Under the pieces are notes generated by a model. The model was not told where the DNA came from. It did no database searches and was given only the letters and a program-made list of their open reading frames with translations. DNA of 64,000 nucleotides from Daldinia sp. FL1419 (taxonomy: Eukaryota > Ascomycota > Sordariomycetes > Xylariales > Hypoxylaceae): NCBI GenBank assembly GCA_025201765.1, contig MU623375.1, positions 186,001 through 250,000 of the forward strand, written 5' to 3'. How positions within the stretch are numbered: position 1 is the first letter of the stretch; every line of letters starts with the position of its first letter. Shown here one piece after another: positions 34,909-46,615 of the stretch. Position numbers and translations under genes: made by a program.

Positions 34909-37900
34909 TGCAATTATCATACGGTGGTAACGGCGGTGGTCTGCTCGCTCCTAGAACTCGAAATCGTATTAACGGTCCGTAGTAGGACGGATGGACGACC
35001 GAAATGTCTAATTATTTGACGGGAAGACAAAGTGAAGTCTACATGCGAGAAGGATGGTCTACCAAAGATAAAATTGAGCACAGGTCTTCCTATTAATAAC
35101 TTTCCAACGTTCTCGACCGCCCTTGTAAGCTTGCGGATCAAGTGATCAACGCTTTGCATGCGACTGATCCAAGTCAGAGAGATTGGACTCTTGAAGTTCC
35201 CTGTCAGCACGGTTCTCCACGTTGTCAGGATAAGCCCACGAAGAGCAGGGTTCTCCGCTTGGAGGCTACTGCGCCGTATTCCAACGAAAACAAGCGATAG
35301 AGGATCTAGGTTGAAATTAGAAAACTAAACGGAACAAGTCGAGTTGCTATCGGTGCATCCTAAACGAAATAATTCTACGACTTTGAGCTCTACGGTTAGA
35401 AATCTTTCTTAGGGGTTGTTATAGTAAAAGGTTATGTTATGTAGGCACCCAAGGTAGTAGCTGTCGATCCTTAAGAATACGCGTTCTGTGGCGTCATAAC
35501 AATCGTCAAAGGCCTGCCAAGAACAAGTAGCAGTAGTGTACATTTCAATGAAGCCTTCACAGGCAGTCCAAGACAAGGAAGACCACGCCGTAGAGTATCC
35601 AACGTACCGTCCCCCTTCCGGAGGATCATGACGCATTGACTACCTACCCAGGAAATTACATAAAGACGTAATTAGATATCGTACGTCTGTAAATATAAAG
35701 CGTCAAAGACAGGTAATCAACAGGGAGGTCAGTCTACGGGAGAAGCGTGCACACATAAATTATTTATAGCAGGTACCTAAAATAAGTCTATCACCTTCCA
35801 GACTTTTACGAAAAAAGTCTTATTATAAAGAGGTAGATTCTTACATATCTATATATTTTAGGAGATACCTTAGTATGTATTTACCTCCTAATCATGCGCG
35901 TAATTAACCCCTATTAGTTAGGTTATACTATAGGTGGTTAGGTACTTAATTTAAGGTGCCAAAATACCGGGATGGTTGGATTGGGTGCATCTTTGTAGTG
36001 TACATAGTGCTACATACCTCTCCACTACGTCCCGTACCATCCGCCCTAGCTAGGTACCTTTTTTATACTTACCTGTAAGGAGTCAGTTAAACCAATATAT
36101 AGAATTGTGAAAGAGGCTGTGAGATCGAAGAAGATCACCGACATCTATTAATTCAAGACTCTAATTATCTCCCTTGATAGGAACAATTCATTCGTATCCT
36201 CATCTTCAATCGGCCCTTTTCGGTCAGAACCTTGCTTATTACGATGTAGTCACTCGTGTACGTAAGAAGAAGAAAGGGTCGTAATTGAGCCTCGGTAACA
36301 AAATATGAATGAATGGATGGGCAGGATAGGTAACGTTCCAGTCCCTTGGTTTTTGGGGGATACCTGGTATGTGTGGGGAAATCCTTACTATAAGACAAGA
36401 TCAGCTAGTAAGTGTGCGGGGTAGGAGTCGAATCTAGAGCAAGCTTCGACTACATCCATTGTCCATGAAGTCATACCAAACACAAAACCCCGAAAACCCC
36501 TCTCGGGAGAATCATCTACGACAGCAAGTATCGCGATACCAGAAACTCACCCATGCCGATGCTTCAGTGAAATAAGACTCAGATTGGTCGAGTATCTATC
36601 GACTGCTTCTATATTTCCTTGGTGTCCCTAGGTCCTGCACATGTCACTGTAGCAATTACGTGAGATAAATCATTCATCGATTTAAGTGTCGTTGCCCCTA
36701 TCTCACACGATAAAACTCCAAGATCGTCGAGGATCAGTACAAGCGGGCTTGCGAATGCTCCAGTGATCCTTCTGACATTCCTGTTGAATTCCGCGTAAGC
36801 TAAAACTCATAAGGATGCAAGGAGATAACTAACCTTGCCGCAATACCGAGTATCCCCACCTCTGCTACGCTTCATTAGAGCTTTCCCAAGGTCATCGCGG
36901 ACCTTTCCGCAGTAGAAGCAGCTCGGTTCTTGAAAGTTACGTGGCACTCCAGGAGTATAATTATCGAGGGCGGCGAGAAATTGAGCCCGGCCCGGCTGGC
37001 GGAAGCCTACCTAGGTACCTAAGGTAGGCGACGGAGGTAGAAGAATTAGACGAAGATATCTAGATTACTATGAGATAGGTAATTATAAATACAAAAGGAA
37101 ACCACTATACGGATTCCCACCGACTTAAGTAAGGTGCGCTCAACTCTAATAAATATTGCACATCCATCAACGGGAAGGCGTATCCCCAAAAGGGTGGCCC
37201 TAGTGCTGTCTCTTCCTAGGTACATAAATACTGCATGAATTTGATTAGGTAGGTACTCAATCTCCTAATTCGCTATTCCTAAGTGATGGAACAGATCGGG
37301 GATTTATAATTGCTCTTAAATATTTTGGGCTAATGAACACATCTACCTATACCCAAGTAGGTAAATTCGTAGACATCTTCTAAGGATTGACAACATGGAG
37401 GAAAATTGGATAGAAGCCTTCATCCCCAATATTAACTTATGTACGTGTAGATAACCTCCAACTTTGTAGATACGTACCTACGTCTTTTCTCTTACACATA
37501 TCGATACCTAATTGACCATCAACGATACTCCTTAATACGATAATACCAACGCCTTATCGAGGGCTATAACTAGACTATATAGATAGGCACAACGGGTCGA
37601 TTTATAGTCTCAAACGGCGTACGTAAATACTAGGTACATCTAATATTCAATCTGCAGCGCGATTACCAGACTTAGACAAGCACTGAGATTACAAGTACAG
37701 CCGCCTACGCTAACACAGAGTCACCTTTCGTCGGAGTGTACCCTTGATGGAGGTCAATCGTAGGGTGAACGTTGAGAAGCAGCAGCTTCGCTGTTGTTAA
37801 GTAGCCGTAGAGGTGTATCGGACAAACTAATACCATATAGCTAATAAAATATGAAACTAGGTATTAATACCTACGGCTGTTTACCTCGTAGACGCCCCAT

Positions 37901-38105
37901 ATATAATAAATGTTCTATTCTTTACGTATATCCCTGTCGTTCTATATCTAGTCTGGAATTTCTTGACGAATATCGAGATTATGTTATGTCCCTGCTTCTT
38001 GCTCTGTCTTGTAGCCCTGGACTCTCGATACTCTGTTCTTAGAGAATGCCCCCTAGGAATTTCCGAGCAATACCGCCTATTCAAAGCTTGTTCTGTACCT
38101 GCCCA
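34909..38105. other. Gene-poor spacer, 3.2 kb
   Basis: The GH3 promoter side, then AT-rich DNA with many TACCTA words (about 35770-36060, 37010-37030, 37200-37260). The minus frame at 35409-35636 encodes a 75-residue Cys-containing peptide with no signal peptide and no recognised family. I do not call it a gene. Confidence 0.4.
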
Positions 38106-39539
38106 TTACAGCTTAAGCTCTGGATACTCTGGTAGACGCCACACGTAATCGCCTTCGGGCTTCGGCCTATAAGTTAGGGGTTCGATCTTGGATACAGCCC
38201 ACAGCGCATTTTGCAGAATCCAAATTCCGAGCTTGGAGGATGGGAAGAAAACACCCATAAACTCCGTAGGAAGCTTCTGGATCTCATCGACACCAGGCCG
38301 TACCACCCTATCATACGCCTTTAGAGCGTTTGGGACATCATTCCTATGTCGTGCCAGCTCTCCCGCCAACACGTAAGCGCCAATGAGACACCCCGTCGCT
38401 CCCATACCCGTGAATGGAGTAGGACAGTAGCCTGCATCTCCAAGCAGCGCAACTCGACCCTTGTACAGGTGCTTCATTTTTATTTGCGCCAGTTCGTGCG
38501 CCCAAAAGTCTGTCGTCGTTTTCATACCACTTAGCAATCGATCGGTCTGCCAGCCGGCGCCCTTAAATGTCTCTATAAAGGCTTCCTTCTGCTTCTCGAT
38601 CGATTCCTTGTATGACTTTCTCAGGTTATCCGAATCTGCCATAGTGAAGAGCAATACTTGTGTTACCGGTCGGCCGCTCGTCCTGGTTAATATCATCCTT
38701 CGTCCTGGAGCGTTATAAACCCTCGCAAGGGTCCCCTCATCCTCGCTGCGTGGTATGCTGTAATATGCGGCGTGGACTCCGATTGACTTGAAGGCCTCAT
38801 CGTTAGCTTCCTGCCCAAACGCCATGCGTCTCGTCCGCGACGCCTGCCCATCTGCCGCTATCACTAGGTCATACCGTTGCTTCTGCTGGTCCGAGAAAGT
38901 AACGTCCACCCCATCATCGTCCTGCGTGAGTTCTATGATTTCCTTGCCGAATTCGTATGCTAACCCTCCCTCAGCCGCAAGCTCTTTTATTTGCTCGTTT
39001 TGCTTGATGCTGGCGTCATAGAGCACTTTGACCATGTCACCGCGCATGATTTCAAATTCGGATGTCAAAGTCCGGCGACTCTGGCCGGTAGGGTTAATAC
39101 CCATAAGTGCTTTTTGTTGCCCATTTGAATCTACGACCTCTAGACCGGTTTCGTCGACACATGCCGCCTTTATGGCTTCGAATATTCCCATCCTCTTCAG
39201 GACATCGACGCCTTGGTTCTTGATATCAATTTGCTGTCCGGCCACGCGCAATGAAGGGAACCTTTCTATCACGGTGATCTTGTGGTTAGGGTCGGACTTC
39301 TGTAGGAACATCGCAAGGGCCGGGCCGGCGACACCTGCGCCAATTATTAAGATGTTTAACGGCATCCCGACTGACGAATGTAGTGTATAACCGGGATTGT
39401 GATAGGGGCCGTTTGTAGCGAATAACCGACCCGGTGATCGTGGAATATACCGACTTATACGCCGACTCGACGCAAGTATATTCTTGTTTATTTTAAATGT
39501 CCTGAATTGGGTGGATAGGTTTGCAAAGAGCCGATCCAT
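38106..39539 (-). CDS. FAD-dependent monooxygenase (PHBH-type fold)
   Basis: An intronless 477-residue frame for an FAD/NAD(P)H aromatic-hydroxylase-type monooxygenase. Motifs: the Rossmann GxGxxG in LNILIIGAGVAGPALAMFL, the DG motif in LVIAADGQASRTR, and the second FAD motif ALLGDAGYCPTPFTGMGA. The core could start at the internal ATG at 39365 (MPLNILIIGAG, 419 aa), the usual start in this family. The upstream 58 residues are rich in Arg, Ser and hydrophobics with few acidic residues, which would suit a mitochondrial presequence. Which start is used cannot be decided here. The substrate is unknown; relatives act on aromatic or polyketide compounds or inactivate drugs. No biosynthetic partners are nearby. 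Confidence 0.87.
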   Translation of the reverse strand: MDRLFANLSTQFRTFKINKNILASSRRISRYIPRSPGRLFATNGPYHNPGYTLHSSVGMPLNILIIGAGVAGPALAMFLQKSDPNHKITVIERFPSLRVAGQQIDIKNQGVDVLKRMGIFEAIKAACVDETGLEVVDSNGQQKALMGINPTGQSRRTLTSEFEIMRGDMVKVLYDASIKQNEQIKELAAEGGLAYEFGKEIIELTQDDDGVDVTFSDQQKQRYDLVIAADGQASRTRRMAFGQEANDEAFKSIGVHAAYYSIPRSEDEGTLARVYNAPGRRMILTRTSGRPVTQVLLFTMADSDNLRKSYKESIEKQKEAFIETFKGAGWQTDRLLSGMKTTTDFWAHELAQIKMKHLYKGRVALLGDAGYCPTPFTGMGATGCLIGAYVLAGELARHRNDVPNALKAYDRVVRPGVDEIQKLPTEFMGVFFPSSKLGIWILQNALWAVSKIEPLTYRPKPEGDYVWRLPEYPELKL

Positions 39540-40854
39540 CCTACACCAGGTGGTCGCTTAACTTGGGTTCCAGAAACACAGGTAAATCTCTACAAAACGC
39601 AGCAAAGCCGAGTCTAAGTTAAGTTGCCAAATCTACTAAACTCTCGGTAACTACATAGGCGGTACTAAAAGCCTTATATATCGTATCATGGAAATATCAC
39701 CGAAGGGGTTTGCTGGTTGTTCGAGGCGATCTATTACCTCCGTCCATCCCCGCTTACACCCGCTTAGGACCGTTTCTCATGGCTGAGCACCGTAACGCGT
39801 CCCCTGACTCAATTTGAATTTTCTTACCCCTTAAACATCGCCTAGCACGTTCTAGCGCGCGACATAGCCGCTTTACCCCGAGAATTGCTTGTAGTAGCGG
39901 TTCTATCATTTCGGTCTTGTCGGACAAAGTATTGACAAGGGTTGGAGGCTACGGATTAATTCGTACTTTTATCAATCAAGAAATCCGACTCGGATCACCG
40001 TATAACACATTACAGTCTCGAATGTCGCGATGGCTATTAGACACATTATCAATTATCTAACGAACGCTTTAGGACCTAATCTACCTAGGTACCTACGTAG
40101 GTAGGTAGTTACAAAAAGCAAACAGAAAATCGTAAAGTCTACTTTATTTGAGATTTGAATCCTACATTTCTACTTCCATAGATAGGTGCAGGCACCTAGG
40201 CAACCTAAGGTAGGGTTACTAACTAGTACTATCCATGAAATACGATGTTGAAGAGATGAAAAATACATATTGTTACTACTGGAAGTTTTCTCGTATTGTG
40301 TCTACTTTATCTACGCCGTTTGGGCACTCATTAGGTACTTAGCAATGATTCCTGTTTGGCTGAAACTCAGGCGCACATTGAAGAGTCCATGGCGTAAACC
40401 CTTCTTACTACCTGGATACTCGCCTAATTTACCAAGGCAACTGGGCAACTAGCTAGGGTGCTCACCCCGTACATCAATAACCAGTACAAAACGCATACAA
40501 GAGATTTTCGCAATGGATTCACAATGTCTCGTTTTTGGTGGTATATTCAGGTTATCTGTCCAACTGGTGACAATTTCAATTCTACATCCGGTGCCCCATG
40601 CGTAATCGATGTGAATCGCGCGTGCTTTAGAAACTCACTTATTCGCCCCCTTATACGCCACCGCACTCTTATCGCCATGCATAACAAAGAAGAGTAAAAA
40701 TTAAAGTTCACACGGAAGGGATGGTTGGTTACGTCGGTGTGGAGATGGGGTAATTGTTGGAATGTTGCAAGCCTCGGGCGTTCCAGTGCTCGTGAACACA
40801 TCCACCAGGTGATATCCCATAAATACTTGGGGCTACCGGCCTATACTATCCCAT
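39540..40854. other. Spacer upstream of the FAD monooxygenase gene
   Basis: About 1.3 kb. It holds the promoter of the monooxygenase and the 3' side of the coiled-coil gene. A CCTAGGTACC cluster lies at 40080-40110. The plus frames at 40270-40697 have no motif. Confidence 0.4.
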
Positions 40855-43734
40855 TCACCAGCCGAACATGTCGAGTATGCCTTGAGCTTCTGTCTTCGCC
40901 ATGCACTGGATACCTAATTGTCGGTGTTGGGTACCTTGGAATAGCTTTCGTAGACCTTGCGCAACCTTCCAACCTTCTTCCTCGTCGACGATGAACAAGT
41001 GCCTTCTTCCATCCTGGTCTCGGATCGTCGCACGCAGGATATGTAAACCGCGTCGTCGCGAACTGCTGATATTGGATGAGGCTGTGTCCCGTCTTCCGTG
41101 AGGTGCATGGCGGCACACATCCCCACAGGAATGCAGAAGCTCGTCAACACAGGCCTCGGCGTCCTCACCAGTCAATGTTTTCGGGTCACCACGAATGGAC
41201 GATCTGAAGCGGCTCTTAGGAGGTACTGCCTTAGGGGTTATGTTAGACTCGGCGACACAATGTGCCGGGCACCATATTTCCATTGTTTTAAGTGTCCAGG
41301 CCTTGACGTCCCAATCCCGCTGAGGCTCCTTACGAACGTCATCGTCAATGAAGATACCAGCAGATGAGATACGGAGAATTAAACCGTCTGTAACCGGCGC
41401 CATGCCATTAATGAGCTGGGAGGCTGGTGTCTTGGAAAATTGATTGAGAAAACTATAAACTGCCTTGATGACGATCTTGTCCGGATCGTTGGTCTGATAT
41501 GGTGGATGCTCGGAAGGCGGCGGAGTCGTTCTGGCAGTGGACTGGGACGGAGCATAAGATGACTCCGTAAAGGTCGTGTCACCCGACTTCCTTCGAGTGT
41601 GATTCTTGGGCTGGTCGTATGGTCGAAACGAATAAGTTTCTTCGTTAACGCCGCTGGCAGTTCTCGTTGTGCTAGGAGTCGGATTTGGCCGCTTGGTGGA
41701 AGCAGAACTAGGATTACTAGACGCAACACTCGGACTCGGTCTAGGAGGGCTTGGTCTAGCCGGGCTTGATCTAGCTGGAGACGGAGGCCTAACAGGCGGC
41801 TTTCCGTTTGGCCAAGGATTCGTTTTCTCACCGACCGAAGAGTAGGCGTATGCACCTCTCCTACTTTCGGCTTCCCTCAACCTTGCTGCTTCGGCTTCTC
41901 TTATCCTAGCTTCTTCAGCCTGTTTCAATTTCGCAGCTTCCTCCCTCCGTCTGGCTGCTTCTAATTCCCTCTGCCTCTCAATTTCCCTTTGTCTTTCGGC
42001 CTCTCGCTGCCTTTCGGCTTCTCTTTCTCTAGCAGCCTCTTCTTCCTTACGCTTGGCAGCTTCGGCTTCTCTTAGCTTAGCAGCGGCCTCGGCTTCTCTC
42101 TGCATAGCAGCCTCTGCTTCTTTCAACTTTGCTCTTAACGTAGCTGCCTCTTCCTCCCTCAGCCGAGCTTCTTCCGCTACTGCTTTCAGCCTGGCTGCTT
42201 CGATTGCCTCCTTAACTCGAATCGCCTCCTTCTCCTTGACTTCTCTCTCGAGTTTCTCCCTCAGCGCCCTCTCTTGGTTTAATCGTTCGTGTAGTATGCG
42301 TTCCCTAGCTTCCCGTATCCTGGCCTCTCTTTGTTCCTTCTCCCGTCGCTCTTTCTCTTGTTGCTCTTTTTCGCGCTGCTCCCTCTCTCGCTCCTCTTTT
42401 TCACGTGCCTCGCGTTCTTGCTTCTCTTTTGCTTCCTGTTGGCGCTTAGCCTTCTCGCGGGCATCCTTTTCGCGTAGCTCCTTAAGGCGTCTAGCTAATT
42501 CCTCTTTCTTGCGCCTCTCGGCTTCTTTAGCCTTTAGTTCTTCCTCCCTAGCTTTCCGTTCCTCCTCCTTTCGTCGTGTCTCTTCTCGAGCTTTTTCCCA
42601 TGCACCTTTGGGTGGGTCCTTGGGGGGCTCTTTGGGGAGTTCCTTGATAGATTCCCCGAGAGGTTCTTTGGGAGACTCCTTACTGGCTTCTCTGGGGGCT
42701 TCTTTGGGAAGATCCTTAGGAGGTTCCCTAAGAATTTCTTTGGGGAGCCCTTTAGGAGGCTCTTTGGGAGGTTCCTTGGGAGGTTCTCTAGGAAGTTCCC
42801 TGGGGGCTTCAGGAGGAGGCGCCCTAGGCTCTCTGGACGCCTTCTTGGGAGATTCCCTGGGAAGTTCCTTGTGGTCCTCCTTGGGCAATTCCTTAGAGGC
42901 TTCTTTGGCAACTTCCCGGGGAGCTTCTTTGTATACTTCCTTAGGCCTAGGTTTAGTCTTCGGTTTGGGCGGTTCCTGTGGGGGTTCTTTCGGAAGTTCC
43001 GGGGATGGTACTCGAGGTGGTTCACGAGGAGCCTCTCGAGGCGGTTCGGGTCGCTGCTCCGGTTTTGGTTGCCGCTTTGACTCTCGTTTAGGTTCTCTTC
43101 TCGTCTCCCGCGGCGATTCTCGCGATGATTCGTGGGGCTGTCGGCGCCGAGACTCCGGAGGCGGTTCCGCTGATGCATGCTTAGGTTCATTAGCTTGCGC
43201 TTGCTGCTGCCATGTATGCTTCGACCGCTCCCCGTTGGGCGCCCCAGGTGTCGTCCCATGTCGAGGAGGAGGCGGCGGCGAGGCGTGAGGAGGAGGTGGA
43301 GGAGGTATATCATCGTTGGGACTTGGGCTGCCAGGATAGCCTCCGGACCCAGGACCATAACCCCAATGATTTCCGTTGTCTCCAACCGGCACCGGGCCGC
43401 TGCCCTGCTGCGTTCTCCCGAGAGACCATGCCCCGATTCCAACTCCGATCATTAATAGTACCATGCCCATATTACCCATTCCTTGGAAGCCACCCCACCA
43501 GACCTGAAATACCGGGGCCATAGTCTGGCCTAGGACAACCAAAACCAATGCGCTAGCGAATCCCGCGGCGAAGCTGTTCAGGTTCGGTTTCAGGGAAGGA
43601 AGATAAAGGAATCCCGACCCTGAAGAGTGTGGCGGTATGATAAATATGTCATATTTGCCTGGAGGTAAGTTTGGGTTCGCCGGTCTCGGGATATTGCCAT
43701 GCGGCGGTGGAGGTGGAGGTGGAGGTTGATCCAT
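40855..43734 (-). CDS. Large low-complexity / coiled-coil membrane protein
   Basis: A single 959-residue frame of unknown function. Order: a poly-Pro start; two hydrophobic helices at about 54-75 and 86-106 (FAAGFASALVLVVLG and MVLLMIGVGIGAWSLG); a Pro/Gly linker; about 200 residues of repeated PKEPP/PREPP/PKEAPRE motifs at about 200-380; an extended Glu/Arg/Lys/Ala coiled coil at about 380-640 (REKEEREREQREKEQQEK); a Ser/Pro linker; and a compact C-terminal domain at about 745-959 with VTDGLILRISSAGIFIDDD, ILRATIRDQDGRRHLFIVDE and EGWKVAQGLRKLF. I recall this two-TM, Pro-rich, coiled-coil layout with a conserved tail in other Sordariomycetes, annotated only as hypothetical. An intron inside the C-terminal region around the Cys-rich stretch (CPAHCVAESN) cannot be excluded. 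It may be a membrane tether or scaffold. Confidence 0.75.
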   Translation of the reverse strand: MDQPPPPPPPPHGNIPRPANPNLPPGKYDIFIIPPHSSGSGFLYLPSLKPNLNSFAAGFASALVLVVLGQTMAPVFQVWWGGFQGMGNMGMVLLMIGVGIGAWSLGRTQQGSGPVPVGDNGNHWGYGPGSGGYPGSPSPNDDIPPPPPPHASPPPPPRHGTTPGAPNGERSKHTWQQQAQANEPKHASAEPPPESRRRQPHESSRESPRETRREPKRESKRQPKPEQRPEPPREAPREPPRVPSPELPKEPPQEPPKPKTKPRPKEVYKEAPREVAKEASKELPKEDHKELPRESPKKASREPRAPPPEAPRELPREPPKEPPKEPPKGLPKEILREPPKDLPKEAPREASKESPKEPLGESIKELPKEPPKDPPKGAWEKAREETRRKEEERKAREEELKAKEAERRKKEELARRLKELREKDAREKAKRQQEAKEKQEREAREKEEREREQREKEQQEKERREKEQREARIREARERILHERLNQERALREKLEREVKEKEAIRVKEAIEAARLKAVAEEARLREEEAATLRAKLKEAEAAMQREAEAAAKLREAEAAKRKEEEAAREREAERQREAERQREIERQRELEAARRREEAAKLKQAEEARIREAEAARLREAESRRGAYAYSSVGEKTNPWPNGKPPVRPPSPARSSPARPSPPRPSPSVASSNPSSASTKRPNPTPSTTRTASGVNEETYSFRPYDQPKNHTRRKSGDTTFTESSYAPSQSTARTTPPPSEHPPYQTNDPDKIVIKAVYSFLNQFSKTPASQLINGMAPVTDGLILRISSAGIFIDDDVRKEPQRDWDVKAWTLKTMEIWCPAHCVAESNITPKAVPPKSRFRSSIRGDPKTLTGEDAEACVDELLHSCGDVCRHAPHGRRDTASSNISSSRRRGLHILRATIRDQDGRRHLFIVDEEEGWKVAQGLRKLFQGTQHRQLGIQCMAKTEAQGILDMFGW

Positions 43735-44970
43735 TGCGACGGTCTAGCCGCCAAACGGTGAGCCTGTCGAAGCCGCAACCAGGAGATAGAATGCAATTAA
43801 GATAGAAGATTCGCGATTATAAACAATATGGTGGTGAAAAGTGAGGGTATCTTGGAAAGGCCATGAAGGATCGTAACGTCGTAAGAGATGCTGTCGCTAT
43901 AACATATTAGCTTATCGCCATCGTTGTTGCATGAATCGGTGGTCAATTGGTAAGAAGGACAGATATCAAAAGGACAAGACGAAAGTAGAGAAAAGAAGGA
44001 AAGAGCAAAAAATAATTTTTTTTGCCAAGTTCCGAGAGTCATCTTAGAAGGACAGGGGATAGGTAATGACGGAAATAACGTACCGTAGACAGAAGAGAAA
44101 AGAACTAATAAGTCAAACAGCGCAACGCCCAAGTTTCCATGTGTATTAACTAGATGAAGCAGCAAACAATCAACACTGAATACACCTTTGCGCATTCACC
44201 CGATCGTAAAATCAATTACATGAAATGCAAAGATATTTTAATAGGATGTCATCAGAGAGTAGAACACAGCGGTGGTCACAGAGTTCCGTCAAGTCTTTTT
44301 TTACTTCTTTTCCAGGAAATCTTGGCATCTGCTCTGCCACTGTTTACTTGTGAATTGTTGGAATTGTTGATTCAAAACTCCTACTCGACTTGGTTTGACA
44401 GGTCATAACTTTTGTGAAAATGGTTGCATCGCGCTAGAGAGGCTTCGGCCAATGGTTTTTGGCGCTTCCTAAATGTGAGTCCGAGCGTAACGCTGCCCTT
44501 TCCACTATTGGAATAGCGCTATATTACAATAGGCATAGCGTTCATATCCTTGGTAATTAGGCATCTCCCAGTCTCCCCGCATATGCACAACTCGACGTCT
44601 TTTCTCATTCGTCTTTGCTCTCCTCGTAAGTATGCAAGACAATACAACAATATATCTTGTCTCGGCTGTCACGTTTGACCCGTATTTGTAGTTTTATCCT
44701 CGAAGTCAGACCTGAAGTTAACAATAATTTAAATTACCTCTAGCAACTACAATAAGTACGTAAATGGGGAGGCATTAGGTGCCTAGAAGGGGTATTGAGG
44801 TCTACTATTGCTAAAATAGGTACCTGTCTTGCCTATCTACACAGTAGAAGCTACCTTATCTATCTATGTCCGCTGCTCCGCAACCGTCAGCCGTCAGCCG
44901 TCAACCGCCCACTATCAAAAATGAACGACGTTGAGATAGCACTCCAAACCGTCACATTTATAATATGGTG

Positions 44971-45193
44971 CTAATTGGCTTGGGTTGTACCATAACGGTC
45001 AACAACTCGCCAGGTCAAATAGCCCAATCCTTTTGGCCTGGCAACATCGAATTGACCATTGTGAGAGTCTCCACTCCCACCTTCGATCCCATAACGAATC
45101 ATGGGAAGATTGAACAACTCGCTTATAAAACGCACCCCTGAACCGACCATCCGGGCCATCACCGGAGAGCTCCCCCGCTTCGTTGCCCATCAT
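44971..45193 (-). pseudogene. Protein-like fragment, unrecognised
   Basis: A minus-strand frame reads VRFISELFNLPMIRYGIEGG, then DSHNGQFDVARPKGLGYLTW, to a stop. It looks more protein-like than typical spacer, but upstream the same frame meets a stop after KNVVRRI. It may be a gene relic or chance. The family is unknown. Confidence 0.2.
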
Positions 45194-46330
45194 ATTCGAC
45201 GAACGACATTCTTCATCACTCTCACCGAGTCAAGTACCGTCGGCTCATTACGATCTTCTGCTAAGAGCTAGGGTGTCAATTGCAGCTGGCTCTTGGGTAT
45301 CTAAATTACTATTCGCCCATTGCCAACAAGTCAACTTGTGTAGTTTAGTAACTACATAGTTGTAAGTTCATGTGTAATACTAGGACAGCGGGCAGGTAAG
45401 ACAATCCTTTGGCTGGTTGCTAGGCAACACCTTGGCAGCTTACACCGTTATCAGTGAATATGAAGTGCGGGGTTCTTGAGCCGTTTGAGCAACAATATTT
45501 CTAATCAGAGTCGGTATATCTAACACATTGCCCTTAGCATCGATTATCTCCGTAATGAGAATAATAACATTTATCAAATATTTAGGTAAATACTCTCAGA
45601 ATCATATATGAGATAATAGTTACAGTCTTACTGCACAGCTCTAAAATTTAATACTTCATTAAGTCGCTTATCATGTTTCATTCTCGGGACCTTGCATTAC
45701 GGATGGACGCCACAAAGCCCAAATTGTAGCCTGCATAAAGGGACGGACCGCAATACATTAGGTAGCCCTACTGGGTCAGTCTAACAGCACATGCCTGAAG
45801 TAAGCACGTGAACTTTTTTATCCGTCAAACGCTTAAAAGTCCTAGAAGTAAACGATGTTATTAGCGTAGTTAGGTTAGAGATATACGATCATAGCATCTA
45901 TATTTCTACAGCTATTCTAACCCCCTAGCTAGCTAGCTGCACGCGGTTAGCGATAATTATGGTTTATAGATGTCAACTAGGTTCGAGATAATTATATCGT
46001 AGAATAGTCACGCAATAAGACTCCAACCGCAAGGCAAATAAATACCTAAGCCTTTTCATCCATACTACATCATCAAAGGGAATCTTAGAACCAAATATCA
46101 ATGAGCCAGTTCATTCACTAGCTATATTGATATTTTGGCTATGTACCTTTCAACCTTTCCTCTTGTCAGGTAACTCTAAAGGCGTTTAATTAATGCAATG
46201 CTCATCATTCCTACCCGGTATCTTGCATATTGTATTTTATTTGGATACCTTGGCCATATCTAGGTATTCTATTCAAACTCTCAGGCAACTTGGTTTAGAA
46301 TTGATATAGGGGATCAAATATTATGTAGTG

Positions 46331-46615
46331 TCAAAAGGCCATTCCTGCAGTATATAAGGTAGATTTTACATTTACATTCTGATTTGCATGTCTTTTACCA
46401 TTCCTGAACCAGAGCGTACGAGAGTTGGCATTGGCTAAGTAGACCTTCTCAAACAATTCCCCTGGCTTTAGTCCGTTAGACTCGAAGCATTGTGCGGAAT
46501 CAAGATTATGGTAGATTCCAAAGTTAAGACTCCAACACCCTCTCTTGAACCAAGCACGGGGGAGCGGCTGACGTAGGTAAATGCTTCGTTCTGAAGCGAA
46601 CCGTTGATTATTCAT
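46331..46615 (-). other. Small open frame, 94 codons, unrecognised
   Basis: Begins MNNQRFASERSIYLRQPLPR and ends STLYTAGMAF. No signal peptide, TM helix or family motif. Composition is plausible for protein, but there is no independent support. Confidence 0.2.

Noticed and set aside
42053..43288. 411-codon plus-strand open frame, Ser/Leu/Gly-rich
   Set aside because: Antisense shadow of the Lys/Glu/Pro repeat and coiled coil of the minus-strand 959-aa gene; the codon bias of CTT/TTC triplets keeps the complement open.
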